Source: Chiua virens (Eukaryota > Basidiomycota > Agaricomycetes > Boletales > Boletaceae). Taken from it: a stretch of DNA of 64,000 nucleotides. The stretch is taken from the NCBI GenBank assembly GCA_019787685.1, contig JAHNUO010000004.1, positions 744,001-808,000 of the forward strand, given 5' to 3'. The position numbers and the translations under genes were made by a program. Below, piece by piece: positions 40,305 to 52,165 of the stretch. Below the pieces are notes generated by a model that worked only from the letters and a program-made list of their open reading frames with translations, searched no databases and had not been told where the DNA came from. The first letter of the stretch is position 1, and the number at the start of each line of letters is the position of its first letter.

Positions 40305-40876
40305 TATATTAAGCACTGCAGCTTGCCAGGTGGCTTATGATCGGTCACTGGCTGCACTCTTTTCGGCGAGGAGCGATCGCTCATCCTGTGGTGCGCTCTC
40401 TTTCACCATCCCTCCTTGCTCTTCATTGCGTCGCTCCCCTGCAATGGAAACATTTGTAATGTGTTGCGTTGCTACAACTGTCTTTGCCTCCTGTCCATTG
40501 TTCTTCCATTGTCTGTCGTCTGCACAGCGCCACAACGGTCTCACGCTCCTCTGTGTCGTCAGTCGATTGTGTGGAGCGCCATTCTGTCAGGGGTTGTGGT
40601 GGCTCCTAGCTGCGCCCCTGTGGCTCCCTGTCTTCCGCTGCATTTCATCATGCTCTCCTCCTAAAGGTCTTCCTTTGCATTCTCTTTTTCTCGCTTTCCA
40701 TCTTCTGTTCCATTCAGATGGCCTCCGTTTGTAGCATTCACGGAATCCTTGGCGTTCAGGGAGGGCGGGCCTATCAGTATGCTGAAGGAAAATCGTTTTG
40801 GAAGCACAAAGGTTTCATTCCTTTGCCCTCCGGCACTGATCATGATGTCGAATTTTACACGTTTGGAGGGGATGGG
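40305..40876 (+). repeat. Repeat-family segment shared with 12453-13023
   Basis: Leader plus first coding part of the gene at 40718-41535. It is colinear with the inverted truncated copy between the two duplication units near 12-13 kb. Homology starts at a TATTATATTAAGCAC edge. Confidence 0.8.
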
Positions 40877-41535
40877 GCACTGTTGCCAGATGGCGTTTAC
40901 ATAGGTGTTGGCCGCGTCGTTGCAAAGGATACCGTGGGCACAAACCTGAACGTGGTGCTTCCTGTCATGCAGGTGTTTGTGAATGAGGTGTGTGTTTCTC
41001 ATGCGAAAAAGCAGTTCGTTCTTCACCTTGGTTTTAAAAGGTTTTCAAGCCACTGCCCCCTCTCATGTCGGAGGACTCTGCTCCAATGCCACCTCCCATC
41101 TTTATCATTTCTGGCAGAGTGTGCCGCTCCATGCGAGCACATAGCAACGATCACAGTCGTGCATTTGACATCGACGTCGCACACTACGCTGCTCCACAAC
41201 AGCTCATTCGTCTTCGCTGTCTTTTCCCCATTGACCATGCGAGGTTCACAAAGACCCCCTTGCCTGATGGTGGGAAACAAGTTTTCATGCTTGGGCATCT
41301 CACTGGTTGCAGTGACAGTCAATTTCTCATTCAAGTGACTGACTTTTCGTTCGGCTCCTCCGCCAGTACTGCCTTACCAAGTGATGATAAGCCGCCATCA
41401 CACAACCTCAGTCGCTTTGACTGGAAGGGAAAGCGGGCAGTCAAGTGGAAGAGGTCAGACAGTGCTGATGATGATAATTCACAGTTTTTGGGCACACAAG
41501 CGTCCATGTCTCAGCTACGCATTGAAACAGCTTAA
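40718..41535 (+). CDS. Repeat-family protein of unknown function (possible OB-fold)
   Basis: Exon 1 (40718-40972) encodes MASVCSIHGILGVQGGRAYQ to VVLPVMQ. The intron 40973-41049 joins in frame to PLPPLMSEDSAPMPPPIFII. The second exon continues GRVCRSMRAHSNDHSRAFDI, LIRLRCLFPIDHARFTKTPL, VFMLGHLTGCSDSQFLIQVT and an acidic, Ser-rich tail ending RIETA at the TAA (41533-41535). The predicted protein is about 242 residues. The alternating pattern around FIISGRV...DIDVAHY...CLFP...VFMLGHLTG looks like a small beta-barrel such as an OB-fold, which would suit nucleic-acid binding; this is only a pattern impression. A truncated copy occurs at 12453-13023, so the gene belongs to a dispersed family and may travel with a mobile element. 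Confidence 0.5.
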
Positions 41536-42886
41536 ATTGAAGTGCTTCATGGTTTTCGGTTTTGTTCTTTCTTTTCGTCTTTTCGGGCATCTGCTGAAAA
41601 CCTTCTGTTTTGATCCAACGTCATCATCTGCTTCCATACCCCTATACTAATGCTGACATCATGGTCGAAAAAGCTGGCGGTCAAAGCGGGAGGAATCACT
41701 AGTCTCCTGACTCGGGCCATTTTCGGCGTGTTACAGGCTATTGCATGGAACCACGATTTTTCCATCTAATTTTGATCAAGAAAGTCGTATGGCATGTATC
41801 ATCACGCTTTTCAGTTAGGTCACTCGACTCGCACATGACATTCGCTTTTCTGAGTTGGTGGCCATGCTCTGAATCGTTGATACTATCATCCCTCTTGTTG
41901 CTAGCTACGATCTAACTGGCCATTGTACCAACTTCAATGTGCGAATTTAGCAAACCATCCACGAAATCTGATTTTGTTCTGATACATCCACACAGTACTG
42001 ATAGTACTGACGCACAAGTTCCGAGTCATGCGATCCGTTTCTGTGGACGCTAGTACTTTCTATGCCGAAACAGGATGCTCTATTCGGAGATCACATTAAC
42101 GAGTTCAGAGAAGTTCCTATGCAAACTACTCACCAGAGCCTGTCGTGAGACCTCTTGACGTGGGCTAATAAGCGACATGACAAGGACGAGCGAACATACG
42201 ACTCAGTTGGTGTCACGAGAGACGGACCAGTTCCTTGGGAGTCTCGGCGTATGTGTTCGCCGTCCATTTATATGGCCGCTCCGCTCGTCGCTCCCATATT
42301 CCCCCTTGCGTTGAGCGAGTCCAATCTAACAAAGTTGTGAGACGCCGAGGGCCCCGGTGATCCGGACGATTGGTCGCTTGAAGACTGCCCTCGCTGGCGC
42401 GTCGCGGAGCAGGACTTGAATGACATAGCTAGCCGTCCAAGGTTCAAGTTGCTGGTAGTCACCCCTACCAACGACACGTTAGTTAGGATGGGAATCGTGT
42501 CTTCTAGGTATGTCGACATCATTGAAGGCAGATGCACAGGGTCAATCAGAGGAGATGGGTCGCAAGAATCTCTACAGGTGACAATGCAACCACAAGCTCA
42601 CAATCGAGGCGAGTGTAGAGTCAGCTTGGTCGGACCGTTCTGGGTTCGGTAGGTTCCAGCGATTTTGGTTTCGACATGGGTTGTGTCAGACCAAACCTTG
42701 TTGGTTGTATTTACCAAAATAATTTCGAGAGCATAACTCCGTCGCTCGGACGCAAGTAAATGAAACGGCCGAGTCGAGGTGACACATGGTATAGGTATGT
42801 ATATACATCTGCCAGTGACTCAGTCACTGGACATAAACGCGTCAGAGTACCTCGGGAGTGTAAAGGGAGCGACACCCACCCCGTCA
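41536..42886. other. No gene recognised
   Basis: 3' flank of the repeat-family gene and of permease 1. Short open frames (for example 42268-42537, -) have no recognisable features. Confidence 0.45.
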
Positions 42887-44561
42887 TCAAACATTATGCC
42901 GAGGTACTATTGCGGTATTGCCATTGTCGCTGTACTTCTCGAGCCCATCATTTGTCTCACCAATTCCTCCACTGGGTGGACCAAGGTAGGTTCGGTGTGC
43001 GCTCAACACGTACCATAGCCCTGTGATCAGCACGACGCCTATCGTGACAGGCGCAGAATAGTTCAAGTTTTTTGCCGTGACAGGAAATACGGTAGGAAGC
43101 GAGAACACCACGCAGATGAAGATCGTCCAAAGACTACACCAAATATTGGCGAACGCTCCAAGCCAACCATCACCCATGTAGTAAGGGCCCGGCTCGAAGT
43201 TGACTTCTGGGTGGGAATGGTAGACGCGTCGGAGGATGATAGGGATAACGTAGGAGAGATCAAAAGCCATCGGTGTCAGAGAGAACACGGCGCCGGCAGC
43301 GATAGGGCTGGCTAGGTAGAAGAGTGAGGGGAGAACAGCGGCAACAACCGTCAAGCAGACGGCGCGCAATGGCGTCTGCGTGGCGTGGCTGACGTGTCCG
43401 AAGAATCCATGGTCTGGAAGGCCATGGTCCCGGCTGAATGCGTAGATAGTGCGAGATGTCGATTGTGTGACCGACATCGCTACAGAGGAAGCGACCATGC
43501 AAACAATCGCCCAGATAGCAATAGAAGTGGGACGTCCCGATCGCAAGGCCATGATTGTGAGGAATGAATTGCCTGATGGACCAGGAAGGTTCACGAACGG
43601 TCCCGAGCAAAGCACGAGGACGATGTTAAGGAGCCAGCCGAAAACCACAGTAGCAACTGTCGCAACCATGATGGCTGCGGGCGCAACGTGAGCAGCACGA
43701 CGGACCTCCTCTGAGATGTGAGCTGTGCAGTCGTATCCGGTCAAGGTCCACTGGACACTCAGCAACCCGAGAAGAAAACTGATGCCGCTGTTCCAACCTC
43801 CAGTTCCATTGATAAACCCTTCTGTGCCGAAGATGTACGACGCCGCATGCATGTCCGATCGTGGAGTCATTGCCAAAAGTAGAATGATAATCAGAAAAGT
43901 TGAAACCAAATTGAGGATCATAAATGCGCTGGCGAAGCGGGCGAGTTGTCGAGTCTTGAGGGAGTTGAGTACGCCATGGAAGACAAGGAGCCCCGTTGTC
44001 AGTCCCACAACTTTTCCGGCCGTGATTTTAAATGCTCCGTCGGTGGATATCGACACTGCAGCGAATATCATTTTGGAAAGTCCAAGTTCGAATGGACGAC
44101 AGCCCGACAACCTGCGCTAGGAGGATTGAGCCAACCCACAACCCAGCCCACCTACAAGTATGTCAGTCAATATATAATGATCTCGACGAGACAAGAGAAA
44201 ATAAACAGACCGTTGCACGATATTTTTTCGGGCACAGTCGAGCGGAGGCACCGTAAAGCCCTCCGCAAGTGGGATAGGCGCTGACGATCTCAGCAATACT
44301 GCTCGATAAAGCAATGGAATTGATTCCTCCAAGGAACCAGCACCATGACACGGATGCAGGACCTCCAAGGAGCAAAGGCGTATCAAAGGTGGTGGCAATA
44401 CTAGAGGACACAGGAATGATGCTAAACGCAAAGCTCGTGGTCGCGAAGCTAGAGAACTCGCGTCGAAAGGAAGGGACATATCCTAGAGCCCGTAGTTCCT
44501 CGTCGTCTCGCTTGTCATCGCTGCCAGTAATCTGCTGAGCATTCCGGTTAAAGAGCGACAT
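42887..44561 (-). CDS. Amino-acid/GABA permease, APC superfamily (Uga4-like), paralogue 1
   Basis: Twelve-helix proton-coupled transporter of the plasma membrane or vacuole. Exon 1 (44211-44561) runs MSLFNRNAQQ ... LRALGYVPSFRREFSSFATT to LCPKKYRAT. An intron with donor GTCTGT ends at 44152. Exon 2 (42887-44151) starts VGWVVGWLNP and holds the remaining helices, including GFINGTGGWNSGISFLLGLL, VQWTLTGYDCTAHISEE (conserved family loop), SRDHGLPDHGFF and SAHRTYLGPPSGGIG. Just after VGWVVGWLNP (44095-44130) the frame needs two compensating small indels to match the paralogues (QVVGLSS, then FELGLSKMIFAAVS). It may therefore be mildly damaged or mis-sequenced there. Substrate specificity within amino acids, GABA or choline cannot be told. 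Confidence 0.92.
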
Positions 44562-45135
44562 GGGTGTCAATGTTAGTTGTTTCATCCATTCGATGTTTAT
44601 ATAGCCACGTCACGGTCGTGCAGAAGTCGCTTATAAGACCCATTCGGTGACTGATTAATTAACTTGGAAATGCCGCCTGCAGCCGCAGAAACTTGAACGC
44701 ACAAGATTATATAATAGTAGTGATACATAAAAGGAAGTAGCATATGTAGCGGGAATTAATTATCCAATTAGCACTTTGGCGTGCTAGTAGGACGGACAGG
44801 AATGGGAGCGGGAGTCGAGACTATTATTCAGTGCGACACGAGTACCACGATATCCCCACTGGCACAAACAGGACGTCCTCCCACTGCCACCCGATCTTGA
44901 ATAAATGACATGGTTTTCAGACATGTCATGCATCAGCTCAGCCGAATTCAAACCGACTCGCGGTTCATACTAACAAATGTTGTCTGAATGCTAGGCATCA
45001 TTCCACTAATACAATGTGATGATGAAAATTCGAGCATAAGGAAGCATGTAGACGTATAACACGCATTTCGGTACTGACAATATCTGAAGATGAATCTATT
45101 GCCACTACGTGGGTCGGGAGAAGTGGCCTACAATG
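44562..45135. other. Upstream region of permease 1
   Basis: No coding pattern is recognised. Likely promoter of permease 1 and 3' flank of permease 2. Confidence 0.45.
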
Positions 45136-46781
45136 TCAAGGCAAGGACGTAATGGTGCACTCTGCAGCATTGCTACCTTTATCACTTTCACTCCCCTCAG
45201 CATCTTGTGCTTTGCCAATTCCGGAAGTGGGCGGGCCATGGTAGTATCGATGTGCGCTCAGCACGTACCACAGACCAGTGATCACGACCACGCCTACAGT
45301 GACCGGTGCAGCATAGTTCATGTTGAGTGCCGTGATAGGTAACAACGTGGGGAGGGAAAATATCACTGAGCTGAACAATATCCACAGGATGGTCCAGATA
45401 TTGACAAACGCCCCGAACCAGCCATCGCCCATGGAATATGGTCCTGGTTTGAACATGACTTCTGCATGGGAATGGAAGGTGCGTCGGAAGAGAATGGGGA
45501 GGACGTAGGAAAGGTTCAAAGACATGGCTGACATGGCAAATACAGCGTTGGCAGCGATGGGGCTGGCGAGATTAAGTAGGACTGGAAGAATAGCAACAAA
45601 GACTGTGAGCCAGATCGCTCGCAGAGGGGTTTTCGTAGCGTTGGTGATGTGTCCGAAGAATCTACCGTCTGGAAGGCCACCATCGCGGCTGAATGCGTAG
45701 ATGGCGCGAGACGCCGCTTGTATACCAGCCACCGCCATGTAAAAGTTGATCATGCAAGTGGTAACCCAGATAAAGAGGGACAGGCGATTCCCCAATCGCA
45801 AAAGCAATATTGCGAGGAATGCAGATCCCGTTGGGCCAGGAAGTTCAGCGAACGATCCAGAGCAGAGAACCAGTACGGTGTTGATGAGCCAACCGAAGAT
45901 GACGGAAGCAGTCGTTGCAATCATGATTGCCGTGGGTGCGATCCACGATGCACGACGAAGCTCCTCAGAAATATGACCTGTACCGTCAAATCCGGTGAGG
46001 GTCCACTGGACACTGAGCAACCCGAGAAGAAAACTGATCCCGTTGTTCCACCCTCCCGTTCCGTTGATTAGCCCATCTGCTCCAAAGACATAAGATGCGG
46101 TATGCATGTCGGATCGTGGAGTCATTGCCAAGAGCAAAACGACAATGAGCAGGATTGCAGCCAGATTGATGAAGATGAACGAGCTGGCGAGAAAGGCAAG
46201 ATGTCGGGTCCTGAGCGAGTTGAGTATACCATGGATGAAGAGGAGCCCGATGGTTACTCCTACAACTTTTGTAGAAGTGATCGTATACGCTCCGTTGGTG
46301 GTTAGTGATACTGCGGATAGTATCGTGTTGGCCAAACCTGATTCGGCAGCTGTAAGACCCACAACCAGACCCAAGATATCGAGCCAGCCCACGATCCAGC
46401 CCACCTATAGAATGGTTTGTTAGCATATGAAAGGTCACGACTCGAGAGAAGATGGACGGACCCTTGCACGATATTTTTGGGGCACAAGAAAGCTGAAGCA
46501 CCATAAAGCCCTCCGCAGGTTGGATACGCGCTGACGATCTCAGCAACACAGCTTGCTAAAGCAAGGCAGTTGATCCCCCCGAGAAGCCAGCACCATGTCA
46601 CGGATGCAGGTCCTCCGAGGAGCATGGGCGTATTAAAGGTGATGGCGATGCTCGCACTTACACCGAAGCCGCCGAACGCGAAACCGATTGTAGCAAGGGT
46701 GGAGAAGTCACGCTGAAAGGAAGGGACGTATCCCAAGGCGCGTATTGCGTCGTCGTCTTGCCTGTCATCAGTACGAACCAT
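45136..46781 (-). CDS. Amino-acid/GABA permease, APC superfamily (Uga4-like), paralogue 2
   Basis: Second member of the local family. The start at 46781 (MVRTDDRQDDDAIRALGYVP) aligns with the starts of the paralogues; an upstream in-frame ATG at 46832 is an alternative. Exon 1 (46462-46781) ends at the junction with donor GTCCGT. Exon 2 (45136-46404) begins VGWIVGWLDILGLVVGLTAA and carries the rest of the helices, FDGTGHISEELRRASWIAPT, SRDGGLPDGRFFGHITNATK, and a tail SDKGSNAAECTITSLP. At the end of exon 1 an A run (T on the plus strand, 46474-46478) has five bases where paralogue 1 has six. The missing base shifts LCPKKYRAR out of frame. Everything else looks intact, so a homopolymer error is the simplest explanation. 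Confidence 0.92.
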
Positions 46782-47874
46782 TTTCGCTCGTAGTGGGGTT
46801 GGGCGGGCCTGAGATAAGCCGGTCATCCACATGATTTATATGACGAGGCTATGATGGGGAATCGGTTGTAGGGCCGACCACGAATAGTGTCGCAAAATCA
46901 GATGAAATTGTCGGGGATCCGAGCAATCGTTCCTATCTCACCAGGCCTCATGATTATGCACTAGCGGGGCTACCGGGACCTCCAGCCATGTGTTGGGCTA
47001 CTCACCCGGCAATGCCGGTTTTCATTCGGGACGACAGTCGTTATCACGGTGTTTAAGACTCGCAACTACTGAAAGGTAAGATGATTCACCTGGAACCTTA
47101 GAGTGGCAAATTTGAGGCTCGGACCTAGTATACCATTCGACATTGGGACAGATTTAACGAGAAGAGACTGGCAGCCTGAGGGAGGGAGAATGGAGACTGG
47201 GCATAGGGCAATCAATTGATCAAATGATCTAAAGCTTACCTTTTATTGGTGTATCAGTTCACTGTGATGAGACTCTGGGTCACCAATATCATAAACTTGA
47301 AGCCAGACTCGGATACGACCTTGTCTTAATCGCACTCAAAACGGTCTATGGTGACAGATTGTGCCACGAACCAAGGATGCAGGGGGAACGACCCTATCAA
47401 GAAACGAATGGGGTTACGAAACGTCGACCCGGAATGGAGGTATCAGGAATTTTGGATAACATCATGATGGTGTCCGGCGTTGATCTTCCCCGTAAGTTGC
47501 CGGATTGCGGAACACTCCTTGCATCAATTTTATGTAATCATCGACATCAATGATCTTTGATGCATTCGTTCTACAATAGAAGCAGGCCAACTGACCTGGA
47601 GGCCATTGGTCACTCCGTTGTCTGTCAGGTTGTGTCTGTCCAACTTGAACACGTCCCATTCAACATTTAAATACTAACCCTTGTCTGCCATTTGTTCAGC
47701 CTTTTTCCATTCATTCGGCTCAAAGGTACTGGCTAGTAAGTCAATCCACTGTCCAGTGTTGACTTGTTCTAACTTCCTGTTTCCCTGTTAGCCCTTTCCC
47801 ACATCTTTCAACCACTGTTGACCGGTCTTCTCTCCTTATCGTTGATCGATTTTTTCTACTTTTACACCCACACC
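46782..47874. other. Divergent intergenic region
   Basis: Between permease 2 (-) and the secreted-protein gene (+). No gene is recognised. A pyrimidine-rich stretch at 47780-47870 probably belongs to the promoter or leader of the secreted-protein gene. Confidence 0.45.
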
Positions 47875-48599
47875 ATGCATTCCCATGCGGTACTCTCGTT
47901 GATTTTCATTGCTGTCGCTGTTGCACCGGTCATGGCCGTTGGCGCAACCCCTGCGTAAGCAATAGGCAAATGATCTAACCATCATTCCCTGACGTCCCTA
48001 CAGTGGCACTGGCATAGCCGAGCTTTTCGAAGGGTTTTCAAGAAACATGTCCATGGGCACGAGATTCTGGCAACCTAGCTATGACATTGGGCCCGTTCTC
48101 AATGATGCCGTCCAGCAGGGCCTCGTTGCTCGAGGCGAGGTCAACGTTATCTTCCAGACAATCCAGTGCGTATAAATATGACTGATTTGGATGGATGCTC
48201 ATGGTGAGAAAGTGGTTCGCGCAAGCGTCAGGCTTACATGAAAGCGCTGCACGACCTGTTGGACAACAAGGGGTTGATCGGTATTCCAATGAACAAGCGC
48301 CAGGCGTACATGAACGCGCTGCACGATCTGTTAGAAAACAACGGGTTGAGCGGCCTGGGCCAGGGCGAGGAGTACACTGGACACGTTACACTGGCCTGCA
48401 GAACTACCCCCACTGACAATCACCTTCAAGTTAGGACGACGGTCTCTGAAGTCCATATTTCGTAAGTCCCATTTGATTGCTATAAATATATGTGACCACT
48501 GATAGTTCTCTTAGGCATAGACGTTGGTTGGACAACAGCTCGGGGAGATCAGCGGTATCGAATCAGTGGAGAATCCTGGGGTACCTCAATCAGGCGTGA
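47875..48599 (+). CDS. Small secreted protein with internal duplication
   Basis: The ATG at 47875 begins with a clear signal peptide (MHSHAVLSLIFIAVAVAPVM, then AVGATPA). Exons join in frame at GT-AG introns: GTGIAELFEGFSRNMSMGTR and VLNDAVQQGLVARGEVNVIF in exon 2, then a repeated unit in exon 3. The unit (K/R)QAYM(K/N)ALHDLL(D/E)N(K/N)GL(I/S)G occurs twice in tandem (48232-48360). The first copy starts exactly at a splice acceptor whose flanking CGTCAG matches the CGCCAG codons preceding copy 2. A further exon continues GEEYTGHVTLACRTTPTDNH and ends LNQA with TGA 48597-48599. Predicted mature size is roughly 150-160 residues with few cysteines. No family is recognised. Secretion is inferred from the signal peptide. 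Confidence 0.6.
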
Positions 48600-49247
48600 C
48601 CCTTCGTAGTCTACTTATAACATTGTCAGTATGTTTTACTGGGAAATAATAATACACACGGACGAATACACATGGGCGAAACTGAATGGAACGTGGTGGC
48701 CTTTGGTAGGAAATTCCGGTCAACTCCAAGAAGACCCCTGAGAGTGTCACTAATGTCCTGGACTCTGCATCCTACTTCCTTTCCGAAACGATGTGAATGG
48801 AAGGTATGTGCACATAGAAGCTTGTATAAAGTCTTGAATTGTGTCAAGCTTCAGTTCGGCTTCTTTCGTTCACAGCATTTCGGGAATTCGGATCGATGAC
48901 TCCATCTAATTCACTGCCTGTGCATTTCCACTGAGAATAGTCTCATATACGTTTCTAGCCCCGAAAAATGCGCTGATGGTCACGGTGAGCCACGAGATAT
49001 TGGTTCAGTGCCGTCGACAGGGAGAGCTACTTCCGTATATCATTATGCAGCAGCCCGGGAAGAAGGGGCGATGGAGATGCTGATCTTTACCGGTGACGGA
49101 CATGGTTTCAACTTGAAGTTTGAAGGGGTTAAAGTGCCATTGGGAGGTCTGGCTGGCTCCTGTGGGAAAACGAGACATTTCTGGACGGAACTTGAGCTCG
49201 ATCGTGACGGCTATGATTACGTGACTCAGAGTGCTTGTGGTTTTTGA
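48600..49247 (+). other. Weak coding signal of unknown identity
   Basis: Frames at 48672-48899 and 49008-49247 are open. The second includes MEMLIFTGDGHGFNLKFEGV and KVPLGGLAGSCGKTRHFW and looks protein-like, with alternating hydrophobic residues. It could be a 3' part of a separate small gene. No start, intron set or family is established. Confidence 0.3.
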
Positions 49248-49534
49248 ATCGTCCAAGCCTTGTTCCATAGAATCTGAGTCGAAGTGCTCAATCTTTCAGC
49301 CCATAGCACAGCCCAAGTTACTACTCACCGCCTGCCATTGGGGCCACCGTGACAGTGTGCCTGCGCTGATGGCCTAATTTGGCCTGCGATAAATTGATGA
49401 CCGACACCGTCACACTATCGCCCTTTCTCTTTGCCATGTGCGCATCCTAGTTTGACACAGCACTGCATGCACACCCTATACCATCATCCTAAGTGCATGC
49501 CTGACTACAAGCCCTAACCTCTCCCTTCCCTCTC

Positions 49535-51556
49535 ATGTCTACACAGACTGCATCGGCGATCGCTCTCGCCAGAGGACCTCTCATTGGCACGTTTCTTGGA
49601 TTAGCGCAAGTGTCATATTCCTTTGCTCCGCATTGCACAGTCCGTGGATTTTCTCACACCTGCGCACCAGTTTTGCGTCGTTTTTTTTCGATCGTGAACA
49701 GTCTATACGGGGTTACTTGCATGCAGGCACTCTTTTACTTTCGGACGTACTGAACGTGATGGGTGGAGACTCAAGGTGACGGTATGTTTCGATTCCGCTA
49801 AGCCATGCCAGTGTTAGACTTCTGGGGTACTAACGTTCTTGGCTTTGACCTGTCTGTCATAGGTTGCATTTTATTGTGAGTGTCTTTTTGTCCTTTGGAT
49901 CGTTCATGTTCATAACGTCTCATTTAAAGAGCTCTGGACACAGTTCATGCTGTTATGACAATCTGGGTCATGGACGATTACTTGATCGTACAATACGGCA
50001 ACATAAAAGCGTTACAATCGGCGACTTGGTGCGTCGTTCTAGCAATTTGCTTCACTCGAGATCATATGATTCAAATCCAAGTCCCAACTCTCTCCATGGT
50101 TGTCCACACTAGGCCATTCATTGTGAGTGCTTCACCAAGTGTCGAGCTTTCTTTAAGATCCGGTGACGATACATCGCATGGTAAAAGTTGACATACATTC
50201 TCGGGGTGAGACTCTTCCTTTCAGTTGGTATTCGCCTGCTAACCCCAGGCTGTGTAAGCTCCTTATCGATTTCTATGTCTATCTGTGAGGCTTGACTCAT
50301 TTTGAATGTCTTTGATTCGAAACATGTCTTACCTTGGTGTTACAGGTACTTTACCTGGCGAGTATGGCTATGTCAGTCCATTCATTCATGAAAGATATCA
50401 TTTCCAATGGGGCTCATGCATTTTCAGTCACACAAAAAGTGTGGATCGTCGTCTTGATGGTATGTCCTTCCGATCCTGTTTCTGTGACCGTCTCTGAGCC
50501 CGAAATCTGTATACAGTGTGTGATTTCTATATCACGAACAGGTCGGTGGCAGAATGACTCCCGATCCTTCCGGTCATTTTCATCAATCTCTCGTTTCCGC
50601 AGGCGTCAGCATCGCTGCCGCTGTACTCGGGTACAACCACCCGTTCCTCACTTCCATTACCATATCTGAATCTCCCGTAGCATCCTAGAACCGACGTGGC
50701 AAAGTTACTTTGACACCTCCGGAAAGCTCCTCGTCGTTGGCAACATGCTATTTATCATCGGCGACATCTTTTCAGCCTGCGCAATGGCTTACCACCTTAA
50801 TAGGTTCAAGTCCTGGACGGCCACGTATCAACCGACGCGGTCACGCGATCCGCGTCGGATTGATCTCCTCTTGAACCGCTTGATCATGTTTTCTGTCTCC
50901 ACTGGCGCTCTGACGGTGTGCGTACTGTTCCCGTGTTCTGAGATGTGCTTTGTTGACATTGACGCATCGTATTCTTCTCATAGGGTCGTGGACGTGATCG
51001 CACTCGCACTTGTACGTCCCTCCCTTTTTTTATTTTGAGAGCGAGCGTCACACTGATGGCCCTTCCCCTTGCTACTTTTCTGCTCCCAGACATTAACACT
51101 CCCACAAACTCTCGCTTTTCTGAGCGCCATCCTTGTTCAAACACGTCGTACGTCTCGCTCTTGTCATGCACCCCGTCCCCGATTCTGATGCCCACACCAA
51201 CATCCACAGTCTACGCCAACTCGCTCCTCGCATCGTACGTCATCGCTCTCATTTCCATTTGCCTCTCACCTAGCTCTCAGACTTAACATTCGAAATGTCG
51301 CCTGCGAGCACCTACGACAACCCCCCTAGCACCGCCATCGAACTTCACGCCGCTGTTTCCCTCCAATTTGCGCGTCGTTCGGACTTGACGACTATCTCGG
51401 AAGAAGGCTATGTACCTGTAGCGCACGTGGGTGACGTGCGTTCTTTCGTTCTATGGGGTGATCGTAGCTGACTTTCGTTGCGCCTAGACGAGCAAGTCAG
51501 ACATTGAGTCGTGGCAGACGTCCCAGGCCCAGAGCAGGACATCGCCTCAAATTTAA
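49535..51556 (+). CDS. Multi-pass membrane protein of the basidiomycete DUF6534 type
   Basis: About seven hydrophobic segments are spread over many small exons. They include IALARGPLIGTFLGL (49560), LYGVTCMQALFYF (49710), ALDTVHAVMTIWVMDDYLIV (49930-49990), LYLASMAMSVHSFMKDIISN (50345) and GKLLVVGNMLFIIGDIFSAC (50730). These are followed by RIDLLLNRLIMFSVSTGALT (50855-50920), VDVIALAL and NTPTNSRF. The segment with (D)LLLNRLIMFSVSTGALT and the soluble tail (YDNPPSTAIELHAAVS ... DIESWQTSQAQ) ending at TAA 51554-51556 match the usual layout of this family, whose function is unknown. Some junctions near 49745 and 49930 do not splice cleanly in frame. One frameshift or a misjudged intron is possible there. 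Confidence 0.6.
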
Positions 51557-52165
51557 AATATTTAGGGGGCATGATATATTTATACCCAGTATGCAACCTT
51601 CAGTGAACGTATGCGGCATCTGTTATAACGACAAGTACATTTTATTGCAAAATTTGTCATCCAGCGTGGTAGTTACACAGCGTATATCCAGAGACTGAAT
51701 CTCGGGTAGAGGAAACAAAAAGAGAGAGATGTCATGCGGCAGGTCCCTACGTCGGAACGAGGTGCGGACCCGTCAGAACGTGAACAATATGGGTGCCTCT
51801 GGGCGGAGAGGTGATCAGGCCGCAAATAGAAGAGATCGACCCATATCGTTCACGCCAGGGCCAGCAATGTCGAACAAGTTGGTAGGTTGTGCTTCACTGT
51901 CATACACGCCAAAATTGTGCGTGTCTTGGGCAGAAGGAACGTTTGTTTGCGAAACCGTCTCCTCCCTCACCAGTTGATTATGTATCAAACAGAGTAACGA
52001 AGAACGTGTTCAAAACGGGTGAGCAAAGCTGAAAACCAGCAACTTTTGGCACAGAATTGCGGTCGACTCCAAGGAGACCTCAACATGGGTCTTGATTGTT
52101 CAGCGACCTAAGGGGCACGAGTAACGGAAGATTGTCAGCTTGGAGCGATAAAGGTATAAGATAAG
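51557..52165. other. Convergent intergenic region
   Basis: Between the 3' ends of the membrane-protein gene (+) and permease 3 (-). No gene is recognised. Confidence 0.5.

Noticed and set aside
43385..46423. Plus-strand frames opposite permeases 1 and 2 (up to 140 residues)
   Set aside because: Antisense shadows of conserved transmembrane coding sequence; the same shadows recur opposite permeases 3 and 4.
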